Below are positions 9,182 to 18,648 of a stretch of DNA of 64,000 nucleotides, one piece after another (the stretch's first letter is position 1; the number at the start of each line of letters is the position of its first letter). This stretch comes from UBA1740 sp045587025 (GTDB lineage: Bacteria; Bacillota; Clostridia; Oscillospirales; CAG-272). The notes below the pieces were generated by a model that had not been told where the DNA came from, searched no databases, and saw nothing but the letters and a program-made list of their open reading frames with translations. A program made the translations under genes and the position numbers. The stretch lies in NCBI GenBank assembly GCA_045587025.1, contig JAZNBK010000053.1:1-64000 (forward strand), written 5' to 3'.

Positions 9182-9210
9182 TTGATAAACCAATAAAAAA
9201 AGTGTAAAAT
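9182..9210 (+). promoter_or_regulatory. Promoter of upp-rluA
   Basis: TTGATA (9182-9187), a 17-bp spacer and TAAAAT (9205-9210), with an upstream TGTG-like extension, drive upp. Confidence 0.65.
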
Positions 9211-9225
9211 AGAGTTAATCAGAAA

Positions 9226-9251
9226 GTATATACACGCGGCGCTGTATATAC
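9226..9251 (+). promoter_or_regulatory. Stem-loop in the upp leader
   Basis: A perfect 9-bp stem (GTATATACA/TGTATATAC) with an 8-nt GC-rich loop lies in the roughly 70-nt 5' leader of upp. It has no U-tract, so it is not a terminator. It may stabilise the transcript or bind a regulator; no PyrR-type anti-terminator is recognisable. Confidence 0.45.
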
Positions 9252-9285
9252 AAACAAATTAAAACGCCGAGATAGGAATTTTAAC

Positions 9286-9915
9286 ATGAGTACCTTTCAC
9301 TTAATCGACCATCCACTTGTTCAGCATAAGCTCACCATTATGCGCAGAATCGGAACGAGCTCAAAGGATTTCCGTCAGCTTCTTGATGAAATTTCAATGC
9401 TTATGGGCTACGAGGTTACAAGAGATCTGCCTCTTGAAAACGTAGAGATCGAAACACCCGTTGCCAGAGCGGTTATGAAAAGAATTGCGGGAAAGAAGAT
9501 GGCTATCGTGCCTATTCTCCGCGCGGGTTTAGGTATGGTTGACGGTCTGCTCTCTCTCGTGCCCGTAGCGAGAGTAGGTCATATTGGTCTTTACCGTGAT
9601 CCCGATACTCACAACCCCGTAGAATATTATTGCAAGCTCCCGGCTGACATTTCAAACCGAATGGTTTTAGTCGTTGACCCTATGCTTGCTACCGGCGGAA
9701 GCGCCTCCGACGCCATTCGCTTGCTCAAGGATAAGGGCTGTACCAGCATTCGTCTTATGTGCTTGGTTGCCGCGCCCGAGGGCGTTAAAAAGGTAATGGA
9801 GGATCACCCCGACGTTGATATCTTCTCCGCCGCTCTTGACGAAAAGCTTAACGAGCACGCTTATATCGTCCCCGGCTTGGGAGACGCGGGCGACCGTTTG
9901 TTCGGTACGAAGTAA
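9286..9915 (+). CDS. upp: Uracil phosphoribosyltransferase
   Basis: This pyrimidine salvage enzyme makes UMP from uracil and PRPP. The 209-aa length is standard. The PRPP-binding motif VVDPMLATGGSAS and the C-terminal uracil-binding region (YIVPGLGDAGDR) are intact. The ATG at 9286 is preceded by GATAGGAAT. The next gene starts only 3 bp after the stop, so the two are almost certainly co-transcribed. Confidence 0.97.
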   Translation: MSTFHLIDHPLVQHKLTIMRRIGTSSKDFRQLLDEISMLMGYEVTRDLPLENVEIETPVARAVMKRIAGKKMAIVPILRAGLGMVDGLLSLVPVARVGHIGLYRDPDTHNPVEYYCKLPADISNRMVLVVDPMLATGGSASDAIRLLKDKGCTSIRLMCLVAAPEGVKKVMEDHPDVDIFSAALDEKLNEHAYIVPGLGDAGDRLFGTK

Positions 9916-9918
9916 TAT

Positions 9919-10893
9919 ATGCGAGAGCTTAAGGTAGGCAAAAACGACGCAGGACAACGCCTTGATAAGTTTGTTTTAAAAACGCTCAAGGATATGCCGC
10001 AATCTCTGCTCTACAAGTCGATACGCACTAAAAAAATCAAGCTAAACAGGAAAAGAACAACCCCCTCACAGCTTCTTGCCGAGGGGGATTGTTTACAGCT
10101 GTTCATATCGGACGATTTTTTTAGGGACAGCGAGAGCTATGCCGACGTCGAGCGGACGCTCAATTCTATCTCGCCCAATTTCAACGTGGTCTACGAGGAC
10201 GAAAACATTCTGCTCATAGACAAAAAGCCGGGAATTTCGGTACACGAGGACGAGACGAACGATAAAAATAATCTTATTATGCAGATTTGGGCGTATCTGT
10301 ATAAAAAGGGCGAATATTCTCCTAAGGACGAGCAGTCCTTTGCCCCTGCGCTTTGTAACCGCATAGACAGAAACACGGGCGGAATTGTAATTTCCGCCAA
10401 AAATGCGCAAGCACTTCGCATTATGAATGATAAAATCAAGAAAAGAGAGTTAAAGAAGCTCTATTTATGCGCTGTCCACGGCGAGCCGAAGCCGAAAACT
10501 GCAGTAATCGATGCTTTCCTCTTGAAAAACGAAAACGAAAACTCTGTCCGCATATACGATAAAAATCCGCCGAAAAACGCAAAGAAAATCATTACCGGCT
10601 ATAAGGTCCTGCAAAGCAAGAACGGTTTTTCTCTTTTAGAGGTCGAGCTTTTCACGGGAAGAACTCACCAGATAAGGGCGCACCTCGCCCACGTCGGTCA
10701 CCCCCTCGTCGGCGACGGCAAATATTCGCAAAACAAGCGGGACCGAGCCATTGGATATAAGTATCAGGCGCTATATTCATACAAGCTCCGCTTTGAATTT
10801 ACGACAGACGGCGAAGCGCTTGAATATATGAACGGCAAGGAATTTTCCTTAAAAAAAGAAGATATTTATTTTGTAAAAGAACTCTTTAATTAA
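9919..10893 (+). CDS. RluA-family 23S rRNA/tRNA pseudouridine synthase
   Basis: This enzyme isomerises uridine to pseudouridine in structured RNA. The 324-aa product has an N-terminal S4 RNA-binding domain (about 8-75, AGQRLDKFV) and the catalytic domain with the active-site motif NRIDRNTGGIV and the C-terminal signature GRTHQIRAHLAHVGHPLVGD. The RluC/RluD branch fits best, but the target uridine cannot be read from the sequence. It is translationally close to upp and ends at an intrinsic terminator. Confidence 0.9.
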   Translation: MRELKVGKNDAGQRLDKFVLKTLKDMPQSLLYKSIRTKKIKLNRKRTTPSQLLAEGDCLQLFISDDFFRDSESYADVERTLNSISPNFNVVYEDENILLIDKKPGISVHEDETNDKNNLIMQIWAYLYKKGEYSPKDEQSFAPALCNRIDRNTGGIVISAKNAQALRIMNDKIKKRELKKLYLCAVHGEPKPKTAVIDAFLLKNENENSVRIYDKNPPKNAKKIITGYKVLQSKNGFSLLEVELFTGRTHQIRAHLAHVGHPLVGDGKYSQNKRDRAIGYKYQALYSYKLRFEFTTDGEALEYMNGKEFSLKKEDIYFVKELFN

Positions 10894-10924
10894 AACGGAA
10901 GCGGAGGTATCTCCCTTCCGTTTT
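10892..10924 (+). terminator. Terminator of upp-rluA
   Basis: A 10-bp perfect stem AAAACGGAAG/CTTCCGTTTT with a 13-nt loop overlaps the rluA stop codon and is followed by a T-rich run. The gap to 11030 shows only AT-rich sequence. Confidence 0.85.
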
Positions 10925-11030
10925 CTCTTCTTTAAATTTGTGTTTTTGTCAAAAAGCGCGGACAAAGCAAATATAACAATTGTATATAGAAACATTTCGA
11001 AAAAATTTGACAAAAAATTTGTTTTTTATC

Positions 11031-11059
11031 TCGACAAAAGGAATACTTTGTGCTATAAT
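11031..11059 (+). promoter_or_regulatory. Promoter of the aryl-acid operon
   Basis: TCGACA (11031-11036), a 17-bp spacer and a perfect TATAAT (11054-11059) with the extension TGTGC just upstream. A leader of about 100 nt follows and includes a small hairpin AAAGCGGTCGCTTT near 11074. No known riboswitch was recognised in it. Confidence 0.8.
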
Positions 11060-11164
11060 TAATTCACTATGCTAAAGCGGTCGCTTTAAAACGCGACAAA
11101 AAGAATAATATTAGGGTAAAGGTGATCTTTTTCTATGCCCTTTTAAACATCAGGAGACAACGCT

Positions 11165-12808
11165 ATGCCTATTACAGATTTTCTTGAAAGAAATGCAAAA
11201 ATCTTTCCAAACGACGTTGCTATCGTGGAGGTAAATCCGGAGAAGCAACCTTCAAAAAATATGACCTGGCGCGAATATAATCTTATCGAGACCGCCGCCG
11301 AGTCGGATAAATACAGAAGAGAGATTACCTGGCGCGATTTCGACATCAAGGCGAACAGATTTGCAAATCTTCTTTTCACTCGCGGAATTAAGAAGGGCGA
11401 CAAGGTCGCTATCCTTCTTATGAACTGTCTTGAGTGGCTACCTATTTATTTCGGAATACTCAAAACCGGCGCGCTCGTCGTTCCTATGAATTACAGATAT
11501 TCCTCAGATGAAATCAAATACTGTCTCGACCTCGCAGACGTGCGTATGCTCGTGTTCGGTCCCGAATTTGTTGAGCGTATCGACAGTATCAAGGACACTA
11601 TCCCCGACGTTGACAACCTCTTTTTCGTTGGAAAAACGTCGGAAACACCTGCTTTCGCCGACAACTATGCAGAGATGACCTATTATTGCTCGTCCACCGT
11701 TCCCCCCGTGGAGCTGTGCGACAAGGATGACGCGGCTATATACTTCTCCTCAGGCACTACGGGATTCCCGAAAGCAATTCTTCATCGCCACGAGGCGCTC
11801 GTCTCATCCTGCTACACCGAGCAAAATCATCACTCGCAGACAAAGGACGACGTTTTCCTTTGTATTCCTCCGCTCTATCACACCGGTGCAAAAATGCACT
11901 GGTTTGGCTCGCTTCTGACAGGCGGCAAGGCGGTCCTTTTGCGCGGCGTTCGTCCCGAATGGGTTTTGGAAACCGTATCGGACGAAAAGGCAACTATCGT
12001 ATGGCTTCTCGTTCCGTGGGTACAGGATATTTTAGACTCGCTCGAAAGAGGAGATATATCTCTCTCGGATTACACGCTCTCGCAATGGCGACTTATGCAC
12101 GTAGGAGCGCAGCCCGTTCCTCCCTCTCTTATCAAGAGGTGGTGCAAGGTCTTCCCTAACCACGAATACGACACAAACTACGGTCTTTCCGAGTCGATCG
12201 GTCCCGGCTGCGTACATCTCGGCGTTGAAAACATACATAAGGTCGGCGCAATAGGAAAGGCAGGTTACCTCTGGCAAACGGCTATTCTCGGCGAGGACGG
12301 AGCTCCGACAAAACGCGGAGAGGTCGGCGAGCTTGCCGTCAAGGGCGCAGGCGTCATGAAATGCTATTACAAAAATCCTGCGGCGACCGACGAGATACTG
12401 AAGGACGGTTGGCTTCTTACGGGAGATATGGCAAAGGAGGACGAGGACGGATTTATCTACCTCGTTGACAGAAAAAAGGACGTTATTATATCGGGCGGCG
12501 AGAACCTCTATCCCGTACAGATCGAGGATCACCTCCGCGCCTATTCAAAGATTAAGGACGTTGCGGTTATCGGACTTCCCGACAAGAGACTCGGCGAGAT
12601 AGCAGCGGCAGTCATCGAGCTGAAGGAGGGCGTCGAGTGTACCGAAGATGAAATCGACACGTTCTGCCTCGACCTTCCTAAATACAAGCGTCCGAGAAAG
12701 ATAATTTTCGCTAAGGTACCGAGAAATCCTACCGGCAAGATTGAAAAGCCGCGTCTGCGTGAAATCTACTGCGGCGGCAGTCTCGTTGAAGCGCAAATTT
12801 CAGGTTGA
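11165..12808 (+). CDS. AMP-forming acyl/aryl-CoA ligase
   Basis: This member of the class I adenylate-forming family activates a carboxylic acid with ATP and CoA. The 547-aa product shows the AMP-binding signature YFSSGTTGFPKAI, the GYSE-like loop TNYGLSES and the C-terminal lysine motif NPTGKIEKPRL. The substrate is not determined; the neighbouring iorAB and paaK suggest an aryl or short branched acid. It is the first gene of a six-gene operon, followed 45 bp later by a symporter. Confidence 0.88.
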   Translation: MPITDFLERNAKIFPNDVAIVEVNPEKQPSKNMTWREYNLIETAAESDKYRREITWRDFDIKANRFANLLFTRGIKKGDKVAILLMNCLEWLPIYFGILKTGALVVPMNYRYSSDEIKYCLDLADVRMLVFGPEFVERIDSIKDTIPDVDNLFFVGKTSETPAFADNYAEMTYYCSSTVPPVELCDKDDAAIYFSSGTTGFPKAILHRHEALVSSCYTEQNHHSQTKDDVFLCIPPLYHTGAKMHWFGSLLTGGKAVLLRGVRPEWVLETVSDEKATIVWLLVPWVQDILDSLERGDISLSDYTLSQWRLMHVGAQPVPPSLIKRWCKVFPNHEYDTNYGLSESIGPGCVHLGVENIHKVGAIGKAGYLWQTAILGEDGAPTKRGEVGELAVKGAGVMKCYYKNPAATDEILKDGWLLTGDMAKEDEDGFIYLVDRKKDVIISGGENLYPVQIEDHLRAYSKIKDVAVIGLPDKRLGEIAAAVIELKEGVECTEDEIDTFCLDLPKYKRPRKIIFAKVPRNPTGKIEKPRLREIYCGGSLVEAQISG

Positions 12809-12853
12809 CGTGTAAAAACTCATATTGACTTTTTCTCAAGGAGCTTCAGATAA

Positions 12854-14437
12854 ATGAATACAACGCAAATTCTTACAACGATTTTGGTGCTTCTCTTCTT
12901 CGGTCTTATGGTTGCTGTCGGCTTCTATTGCAGAAAGAAAGCGACCGACGTTGACGGCTTCGTGCTTGGCGGTAGAAGCGTCGGCCCGTGGCTCACGGCC
13001 TTTGCTTTTGGAACGTCTTATTTCTCGGCGGGTATCTTCGTCGGATACGCAGGTCAGTTCGGATGGAATTTCGGTATCGCTTCCACCTGGATAGGACTTG
13101 GAAACGCCTTCATCGGCTCACTTCTCGCCTGGAACGTTCTCGGAAGAAGAACCCGACTTATGACACAGCATATCGACTCGCGCACTATGCCCGACTTTTT
13201 TGAAAAAAGATACGGCTCAAAGGCGATGAAGATCTGCGCCTCTATTATAGTTTTCGTATTTCTTATTCCCTACACCGCGTCTCTATACAACGGACTTTCC
13301 AGTCTTTTTGCTATTTCGTTTAAAATTCCTTACTGGGCATGCATACTCGTAATGTCGGTGTTCACGGGAGTTTACGTTATCTTTGGCGGTTATATGGCAA
13401 CCGCAATAAACGACTTTATACAAGGTATTGTTATGCTTATCGGCATAGTTGCGGTAGTTACCGCAACGTTATCGGTAAACGGCGGCTTCAACGAATCTAT
13501 CGCGGCTCTTGCCGCCTCTCAGAACGGCGGTTGGGCGTATACCTCCTTCTTCGGCCCCAATCCTATTTCACTCGTTATGGTCGTTATACTTACCTCACTC
13601 GGCACCTGGGGACTTCCTCAGATGATAGGCAAGTTCTATTCGATTAAAAACGAATCAATGATAAAGACGGGCACGCTCATCTCCACCCTCTTCGCTATCA
13701 TCGTTGCGGGCGGATGCTACTTCCTCGGCGGATTTGGCAGACTCTTCGTTACTCCCGAGACGGTTTCAAAGAGTGGATTTGACTCTATCATTCCCGCAAT
13801 GATATCAGGTCTTTCGCCTGTCATAGTTTCTACAGTTATCGTGCTTGTGCTTTCCGCATCTATGTCCACGCTCTCCTCGCTTGTGCTTACCTCCTCGTCT
13901 ACCTTGACCTTGGATATCGTTATTCCGTGTATGAAGAAGCAGAGCGAGAAGAAAAAGTTGCTTATTTTGCGCTTGTTTATCATATTCTTCATTGCTCTCT
14001 CGGCGCTTATCGCAATACTTAAAGACTCCATTTGGTCTGACTTCGTATTTATAGCGCAAATGATGGGTGTTTCATGGGGAGCGCTCGCGGGCGCATTCCT
14101 TGCCCCCTTCCTCTACGGACTCTATTGGAAGGGCACGAGCCGTCCTGCCGTTTGGGCATCCTTCGGCTTCGGCGTTGGAATTATGGTGACGCAGCTCATG
14201 ATTTCGTTAAAGCTCTTTGCGCCTTCCGGCGCAGTGCTCGGCTTCGTGTTTAAAAACTCGCTCCACTCGGGAGTGTTCGCTATGATTGGCGGACTTATTA
14301 TAGTTCCCATAGTCAGTATTCTCACCCGCTCGAAGAAGCCGGAGAACACCGAGCAGATCTTCTCATGCTATGATGCCAAGGTGGTTGTCGCCGCCGTTTC
14401 GGCTCTTGATTCTAATTCAGATAAAACAGAAAGGTAA
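12854..14437 (+). CDS. Sodium:solute symporter (SSS family)
   Basis: The 527-aa integral membrane protein has about 13 hydrophobic segments and the SSS signature in its N-terminal part (GFVLGGRSVGPWLTAFAFG). Such proteins import solutes with sodium. Because it lies between a CoA ligase and iorA, its cargo is plausibly an aryl or short-chain carboxylate. That is inference: family membership alone does not fix the substrate (proline, pantothenate, acetate and others are possible). The iorA start lies 9 bp downstream. Confidence 0.9.
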   Translation: MNTTQILTTILVLLFFGLMVAVGFYCRKKATDVDGFVLGGRSVGPWLTAFAFGTSYFSAGIFVGYAGQFGWNFGIASTWIGLGNAFIGSLLAWNVLGRRTRLMTQHIDSRTMPDFFEKRYGSKAMKICASIIVFVFLIPYTASLYNGLSSLFAISFKIPYWACILVMSVFTGVYVIFGGYMATAINDFIQGIVMLIGIVAVVTATLSVNGGFNESIAALAASQNGGWAYTSFFGPNPISLVMVVILTSLGTWGLPQMIGKFYSIKNESMIKTGTLISTLFAIIVAGGCYFLGGFGRLFVTPETVSKSGFDSIIPAMISGLSPVIVSTVIVLVLSASMSTLSSLVLTSSSTLTLDIVIPCMKKQSEKKKLLILRLFIIFFIALSALIAILKDSIWSDFVFIAQMMGVSWGALAGAFLAPFLYGLYWKGTSRPAVWASFGFGVGIMVTQLMISLKLFAPSGAVLGFVFKNSLHSGVFAMIGGLIIVPIVSILTRSKKPENTEQIFSCYDAKVVVAAVSALDSNSDKTER

Positions 14438-14446
14438 TACTTCAAT

Positions 14447-16183
14447 ATGAAAAAGCTTATGTTAGGAAACGAGGCGGTCGCGCGCGGTTTTCTCGAAGCG
14501 GGATGCCAGGTTGTTTCAAGCTACCCGGGAACTCCCTCGACGGAAATAACCGAATTCGCCGCAAAATACGATGAAATATACTGCGAATGGGCGCCCAACG
14601 AAAAGGTCGCCTGCGAGGTCGCCTTCGGCGCTTCTCTCGGCGGCGCGCGTACTGCGTGCTGTATGAAGCACGTTGGACTCAACGTCGCCGCAGACCCACT
14701 GTTCACAATGTCCTACACCGGTGTAAACGGCGGCCTCGTCGTCGTCGTTGCCGACGATCCGGGTATGCACTCCTCGCAAAACGAGCAGGACTCAAGACAC
14801 TATGCGGTAGCCGCAAAGCTGCCGATGCTTGAGCCGTCCGATTCCGCTGAGGCAAAGGAATTTGCAAAGGCGGCGTTCTCGCTCTCGGAGGAATTTGACA
14901 CTCCCGTCATTCTGCGTATGTGCACGAGAATAGCGCACTCGCAATGCGTAGTCGAGGAATGTGAACCGAAAGCTCAGGTAACCCGTGAATACGTTAAAAA
15001 TCCCCAAAAATATATTATGGCTCCGGCAAACGCTATCAGACGCCACCCCATAGTTGAAGAAAGAATGGCTAAGCTCGTTGAGCTTTCCGAAACCGACGCC
15101 TTCAACCGCGTAGAGCTATGCGAGGGCGCAGAGCTTGGAATTATTACCTCGGGTACGTCATATCAATACGTTAAAGAGGTTTTTGGAGACAGCGTTTCGG
15201 TTCTCAAGCTCGGACTTGTAAATCCCCTGCCGAAGAAGCTCATTTGCGACTTCGCCGCCAAGGTAAAGCGGCTCGTTGTCGTCGAGGAGCTCGATCCCGT
15301 AATTGAAAATCATTGCTTGTCACTCGGTCTTACGGTAGAGGGCAAGTCGTTGCTCCCTATTCTCGGCGAATATTCTCAGTCACTTATCGCAGAGGCGTTC
15401 GGTATACCAAAGAAGGAACGCGTCGCTTCTCCCGACGATATTCCCGTCCGTCCTCCCGTTATGTGCGCTGGATGCCCTCACAGAGGACTTTTCTACGTTT
15501 TACAAAAGAAAAAATATACGGTGCTTGGCGATATCGGCTGTTACACGCTCGGCTCGGCAGCTCCTTTGAACGCTATCGACTCGGTGCTTTGTATGGGCGC
15601 TTCGGTTTCGGGACTGCACGGCTTCAACAAGGCGCGCGGAGCGGAAGCCGAGAAAAAGACCGTCGCCGTTATCGGTGACTCGACCTTTATGCACTCGGGT
15701 ATGACGGGGCTCGCAAATATTGCGTATAACCAAACGAACTCCACCGTCATCATAGTTGACAACTCGATTACCGGCATGACAGGTCACCAGCACAACCCGA
15801 CGACCGGCTATAACATAAAGGGCGATCCTGCGGGAAAAATCGACCTTGAGGCGCTCTGCCGCGCGCTCGGCTTCAATAGAGTGCGTGTGGTTGACCCTTA
15901 TGATATCAAGGCGACCGAAGCGGCGATAGTTGAGGAGACCTCTGTTGACGAGCCGTCGGTTATCATCTCGAGACGTCCCTGTGCTCTGCTCAAATACGTC
16001 AAGGCGAAGCCGTCGCTTTCCGTTGATGCGGAAAAGTGCCGCTCCTGCAAGGCGTGTATGAAGATAGGTTGCCCCGCTATCAGTATGAAAAACGGAAAAG
16101 CGCATATCGATTCTACTCTCTGCGTAGGATGCGACGTTTGTAAACAATTATGTGCATTTGATGCGATTGGAGGTGCAAACTAA
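14447..16183 (+). CDS. iorA: Indolepyruvate:ferredoxin oxidoreductase, alpha subunit
   Basis: The large subunit of the oxygen-sensitive thiamine-diphosphate enzyme that converts aryl-2-oxoacids plus CoA to aryl-CoA, CO2 and reduced ferredoxin. The 578-aa product has an N-terminal pyrimidine-binding half (SSYPGTPSTEITEF), a TPP-binding half (GDIGCYTLG, GDSTFMHSGM, VDNSITGMTGHQHNP) and two C-terminal [4Fe-4S] motifs starting CRSCKAC and CVGCDVC at about 530-570. Its stop overlaps the iorB start (TAATG), which indicates coupled synthesis of the subunits. Confidence 0.96.
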   Translation: MKKLMLGNEAVARGFLEAGCQVVSSYPGTPSTEITEFAAKYDEIYCEWAPNEKVACEVAFGASLGGARTACCMKHVGLNVAADPLFTMSYTGVNGGLVVVVADDPGMHSSQNEQDSRHYAVAAKLPMLEPSDSAEAKEFAKAAFSLSEEFDTPVILRMCTRIAHSQCVVEECEPKAQVTREYVKNPQKYIMAPANAIRRHPIVEERMAKLVELSETDAFNRVELCEGAELGIITSGTSYQYVKEVFGDSVSVLKLGLVNPLPKKLICDFAAKVKRLVVVEELDPVIENHCLSLGLTVEGKSLLPILGEYSQSLIAEAFGIPKKERVASPDDIPVRPPVMCAGCPHRGLFYVLQKKKYTVLGDIGCYTLGSAAPLNAIDSVLCMGASVSGLHGFNKARGAEAEKKTVAVIGDSTFMHSGMTGLANIAYNQTNSTVIIVDNSITGMTGHQHNPTTGYNIKGDPAGKIDLEALCRALGFNRVRVVDPYDIKATEAAIVEETSVDEPSVIISRRPCALLKYVKAKPSLSVDAEKCRSCKACMKIGCPAISMKNGKAHIDSTLCVGCDVCKQLCAFDAIGGAN

Positions 16184-16758
16184 TGAAAACCACCAACGTA
16201 ATGATAGTCGGTGTCGGCGGTCAGGGCTCGCTTCTTGCGAGCAAGCTGCTCGGAAAGCTACTGACAGATGAGGGCTACAACGTTAAGGTTTCGGAGGTTC
16301 ACGGAATGAGCCAAAGAGGCGGTAGCGTCGTTACCTACGTCAGATACGGCGACAAGGTTTTTTCTCCTATCATCGACAAGGGAGAGGCGGATTACATAGT
16401 TTCCTTCGAGCTTTTAGAGGCGGCGAGATACGCAGAATATCTGAAGCGCGACGGAAAAATCATAGTAAATACTCAAAAGATAGATCCGATGCCCGTAATC
16501 ACAGGGGCTAAGGAATATCCCGACGCAGCGCTCGATAACCTGAAGGCGCTCGGCGTCTCTGTTGATGCAGAGGACGCGCTCTCTATGGCGCAGAGAGCCG
16601 GCTCGGCTAAGGCGGTAAACATTGTGCTCATAGGTAAGCTTTCGAGATATCTCGATATCCCCACTGAAAAATGGCTTGCCGCAATTCGCGAAAGCGTTAA
16701 GGAAAAGTTCGTTGAGTTAAATCAAAAAGCGTTCCTTATCGGCAGAGGCGAAGAATAA
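16183..16758 (+). CDS. iorB: Indolepyruvate:ferredoxin oxidoreductase, beta subunit
   Basis: The small subunit (191 aa) belongs to the gamma-domain family of 2-oxoacid oxidoreductases, with the N-terminal GVGGQGSLLASKLLG and the GMSQRGGSV motif near residue 45. It shares one base with the iorA stop. Together they form the complete two-subunit IOR found in archaea and anaerobic Clostridia. Confidence 0.95.
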   Translation: MKTTNVMIVGVGGQGSLLASKLLGKLLTDEGYNVKVSEVHGMSQRGGSVVTYVRYGDKVFSPIIDKGEADYIVSFELLEAARYAEYLKRDGKIIVNTQKIDPMPVITGAKEYPDAALDNLKALGVSVDAEDALSMAQRAGSAKAVNIVLIGKLSRYLDIPTEKWLAAIRESVKEKFVELNQKAFLIGRGEE

Positions 16759-16809
16759 GCTTCGCAAAACCAAAATCTATATAAATCTATATAAAAGAGG
16801 CGAAAAGCT

Positions 16810-18123
16810 ATGGAAAAGAGAAAATACTACCAAGAAGAAATAGAGACCATGCCAGTCGAGCAGATCAAGAAGATGCAATCCGAGAAGCTCGTTAAGCAGG
16901 TTAAGCACGTTTATGAGCACGTTCCCTACTACCGCGATCTTATGGACAAAAAGGGCGTTAAACCGGATGACATTCACGGCATAGAGGACCTCTACAAGCT
17001 TCCCTTTATCGAGAAGTCCGACCTGCGCCAAACCTATCCGTACGGAATGCTTGCCGTTCCGCTCTCCGAATGCGTACGTATTCAGTCCACCTCGGGAACG
17101 ACGGGAAGACGCGTAATTGCCTATTACACTCAAAACGATATCAATCTTTGGGAGGACTGCTGCGCCAGAGCTCTTATTGCGGCAGGCGCAGACAAGGAGG
17201 ACGTCGTACAGGTCAGCTACGGCTACGGCTTGTTTACAGGCGGCCCCGGTCTGAACGGCGGCTCTCACAAGGTAGGTTGTCTTACCCTCCCGATGTCCTC
17301 GGGCAACACGGAAAGACAGCTGCAGTTTATGCTTGACCTCAAGGCGACCGTGCTTTGCTGCACGCCCTCCTACGCCGCATATCTCAGCGAGTCGCTGAAG
17401 GAGATGGGCTATAATGCAGACACCATTCCACTAAAGGCGGGTATCTTTGGCGCTGAACCGTGGACGCAGGAAATGCGTCGCGATATCGAGCAGTCGCTCG
17501 GAATTAAGGCGCACGATATTTACGGTCTTACCGAGATTTCCGGCCCCGGCGTTTCTTACGAATGCTCCGATCAGAACGGAATGCATATCTGCGAGGATCA
17601 CTTCCTTGCAGAGATAATCAACCCCGAGACCGGCGAGCCGCTCCCAGAGGGAGAAAAGGGCGAGCTTGTCTTTACCTGCCTTGACAAAGAGGCGTTCCCG
17701 CTCCTCCGTTACCGCACGAGAGACATCTGCGTGCTTTCGAGAAAACCCTGCTCCTGCGGCAGAACACACGTCCGTATGGCAAAGCCGATGGGCAGAAGCG
17801 ACGATATGATGATCATCAGAGGCGTAAACGTATTCCCCTCTCAGATCGAATCCGTGCTTATCTCCGAGGGCTTCACCTCTAACTACCAAATCAAGCTCGG
17901 CAGAGTTAACCATAACGACACCTTCGACATATACGTTGAGCTTCCGCCCGAACAGTTTGACGACTCGGTCAAGAGCATTACCGAAAAGGAGAAGTCGCTC
18001 GCAGCGGCGCTCCGAACCATGCTCGGCATAGGTCCTGCCGTTCATCTCGTTCCCCCAAAAACCATTGCGAGAAGCGAGGGCAAGGCAAAGAGAATTATTG
18101 ACGAGAGAAACCTTCACGACTAA
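16810..18123 (+). CDS. paaK: Phenylacetate-CoA ligase
   Basis: This AMP-forming ligase joins phenylacetate or related arylacetates to CoA. The 437-aa product carries the PaaK P-loop QSTSGTTGRRVIAYY, the core GLTEISGPGV and the C-terminal GRSDDMMIIRGVNVFPSQIE hinge region. Its position after iorAB is a widespread arrangement in anaerobes. The pair can run either way: making arylacetates from aromatic amino acids, or salvaging arylacetates into aryl-2-oxoacids. GAGGCG lies just upstream of the ATG at 16810. Confidence 0.94.
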   Translation: MEKRKYYQEEIETMPVEQIKKMQSEKLVKQVKHVYEHVPYYRDLMDKKGVKPDDIHGIEDLYKLPFIEKSDLRQTYPYGMLAVPLSECVRIQSTSGTTGRRVIAYYTQNDINLWEDCCARALIAAGADKEDVVQVSYGYGLFTGGPGLNGGSHKVGCLTLPMSSGNTERQLQFMLDLKATVLCCTPSYAAYLSESLKEMGYNADTIPLKAGIFGAEPWTQEMRRDIEQSLGIKAHDIYGLTEISGPGVSYECSDQNGMHICEDHFLAEIINPETGEPLPEGEKGELVFTCLDKEAFPLLRYRTRDICVLSRKPCSCGRTHVRMAKPMGRSDDMMIIRGVNVFPSQIESVLISEGFTSNYQIKLGRVNHNDTFDIYVELPPEQFDDSVKSITEKEKSLAAALRTMLGIGPAVHLVPPKTIARSEGKAKRIIDERNLHD

Positions 18124-18149
18124 AACGAAGAGAAAAGGAGAATTTTGTA

Positions 18150-18572
18150 ATGGCTATAAAACAGTTATCTGTATTCGTTGAAAATAAAAAGGGCTCGCTT
18201 CACGAGATTACCGACGTGCTTGCAAAGGCGGGACTTGATCTTCGCTCTATGTGCGTTGCGGATACTCAAAATTTCGGAATTGTTCGAATTATAACCAACG
18301 ATCCCGAAAAGGCGGCAAAAATTCTTACAGCAGAGGGCCACGCGACAAACATCCGCGAGGTAGCGGCGTTTGCCGTTCCCGACGTTCCCGGCGGACTCGC
18401 CAAGGCGCTCAACCTGCTTGAAACGAACGGCGAAAATATTGAATATATGTACGCTCTCGTCACCTCGCAAACAGGAAAGGCATACACGGTTATGCGCACG
18501 GATGACACCGCAAGAACCGAAGCGCTCCTTGCATCAAACGGAATTGAAATCCTTGATGAAAATAAACTTTAA
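18150..18572 (+). CDS. Double ACT-domain protein
   Basis: This 140-aa protein consists of two ACT folds (about 1-67 and 70-140). The first begins KQLSVFVENKKGSLHEI, with the usual glycine-containing ligand loop. ACT domains bind amino acids and act as allosteric sensors. As the last gene of the IOR/PaaK operon it probably senses an aromatic amino acid or product, which is inference from position. AAAAGGAG precedes the ATG. Confidence 0.85.
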   Translation: MAIKQLSVFVENKKGSLHEITDVLAKAGLDLRSMCVADTQNFGIVRIITNDPEKAAKILTAEGHATNIREVAAFAVPDVPGGLAKALNLLETNGENIEYMYALVTSQTGKAYTVMRTDDTARTEALLASNGIEILDENKL

Positions 18573-18575
18573 ACT

Positions 18576-18631
18576 AAAAAACACGCTCGCGCGTGCCTCT
18601 TTATCGCAGGTACGCAGCGAGCGTGTTTTTT
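18576..18631 (+). terminator. Terminator of the aryl-acid operon
   Basis: A 15-bp perfect outer stem AAAAAACACGCTCGC/GCGAGCGTGTTTTTT encloses a second, partly paired stem and ends in a T-run. It closes the 7-kb operon and marks the left edge of an AT-rich accessory patch. Confidence 0.92.
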
Positions 18632-18648
18632 GTATAATGGCTATTGAC

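Noticed and set aside
11060..11164. Riboswitch or T-box in the leader of the aryl-acid operon
   Set aside because: The leader is only about 100 nt with one small hairpin; no T-box sequence and no terminator/anti-terminator pair were seen.
14516..18117. Several long minus-strand frames across iorA, iorB and paaK
   Set aside because: They lack ribosome sites and domains and overlap well-supported genes on the other strand.
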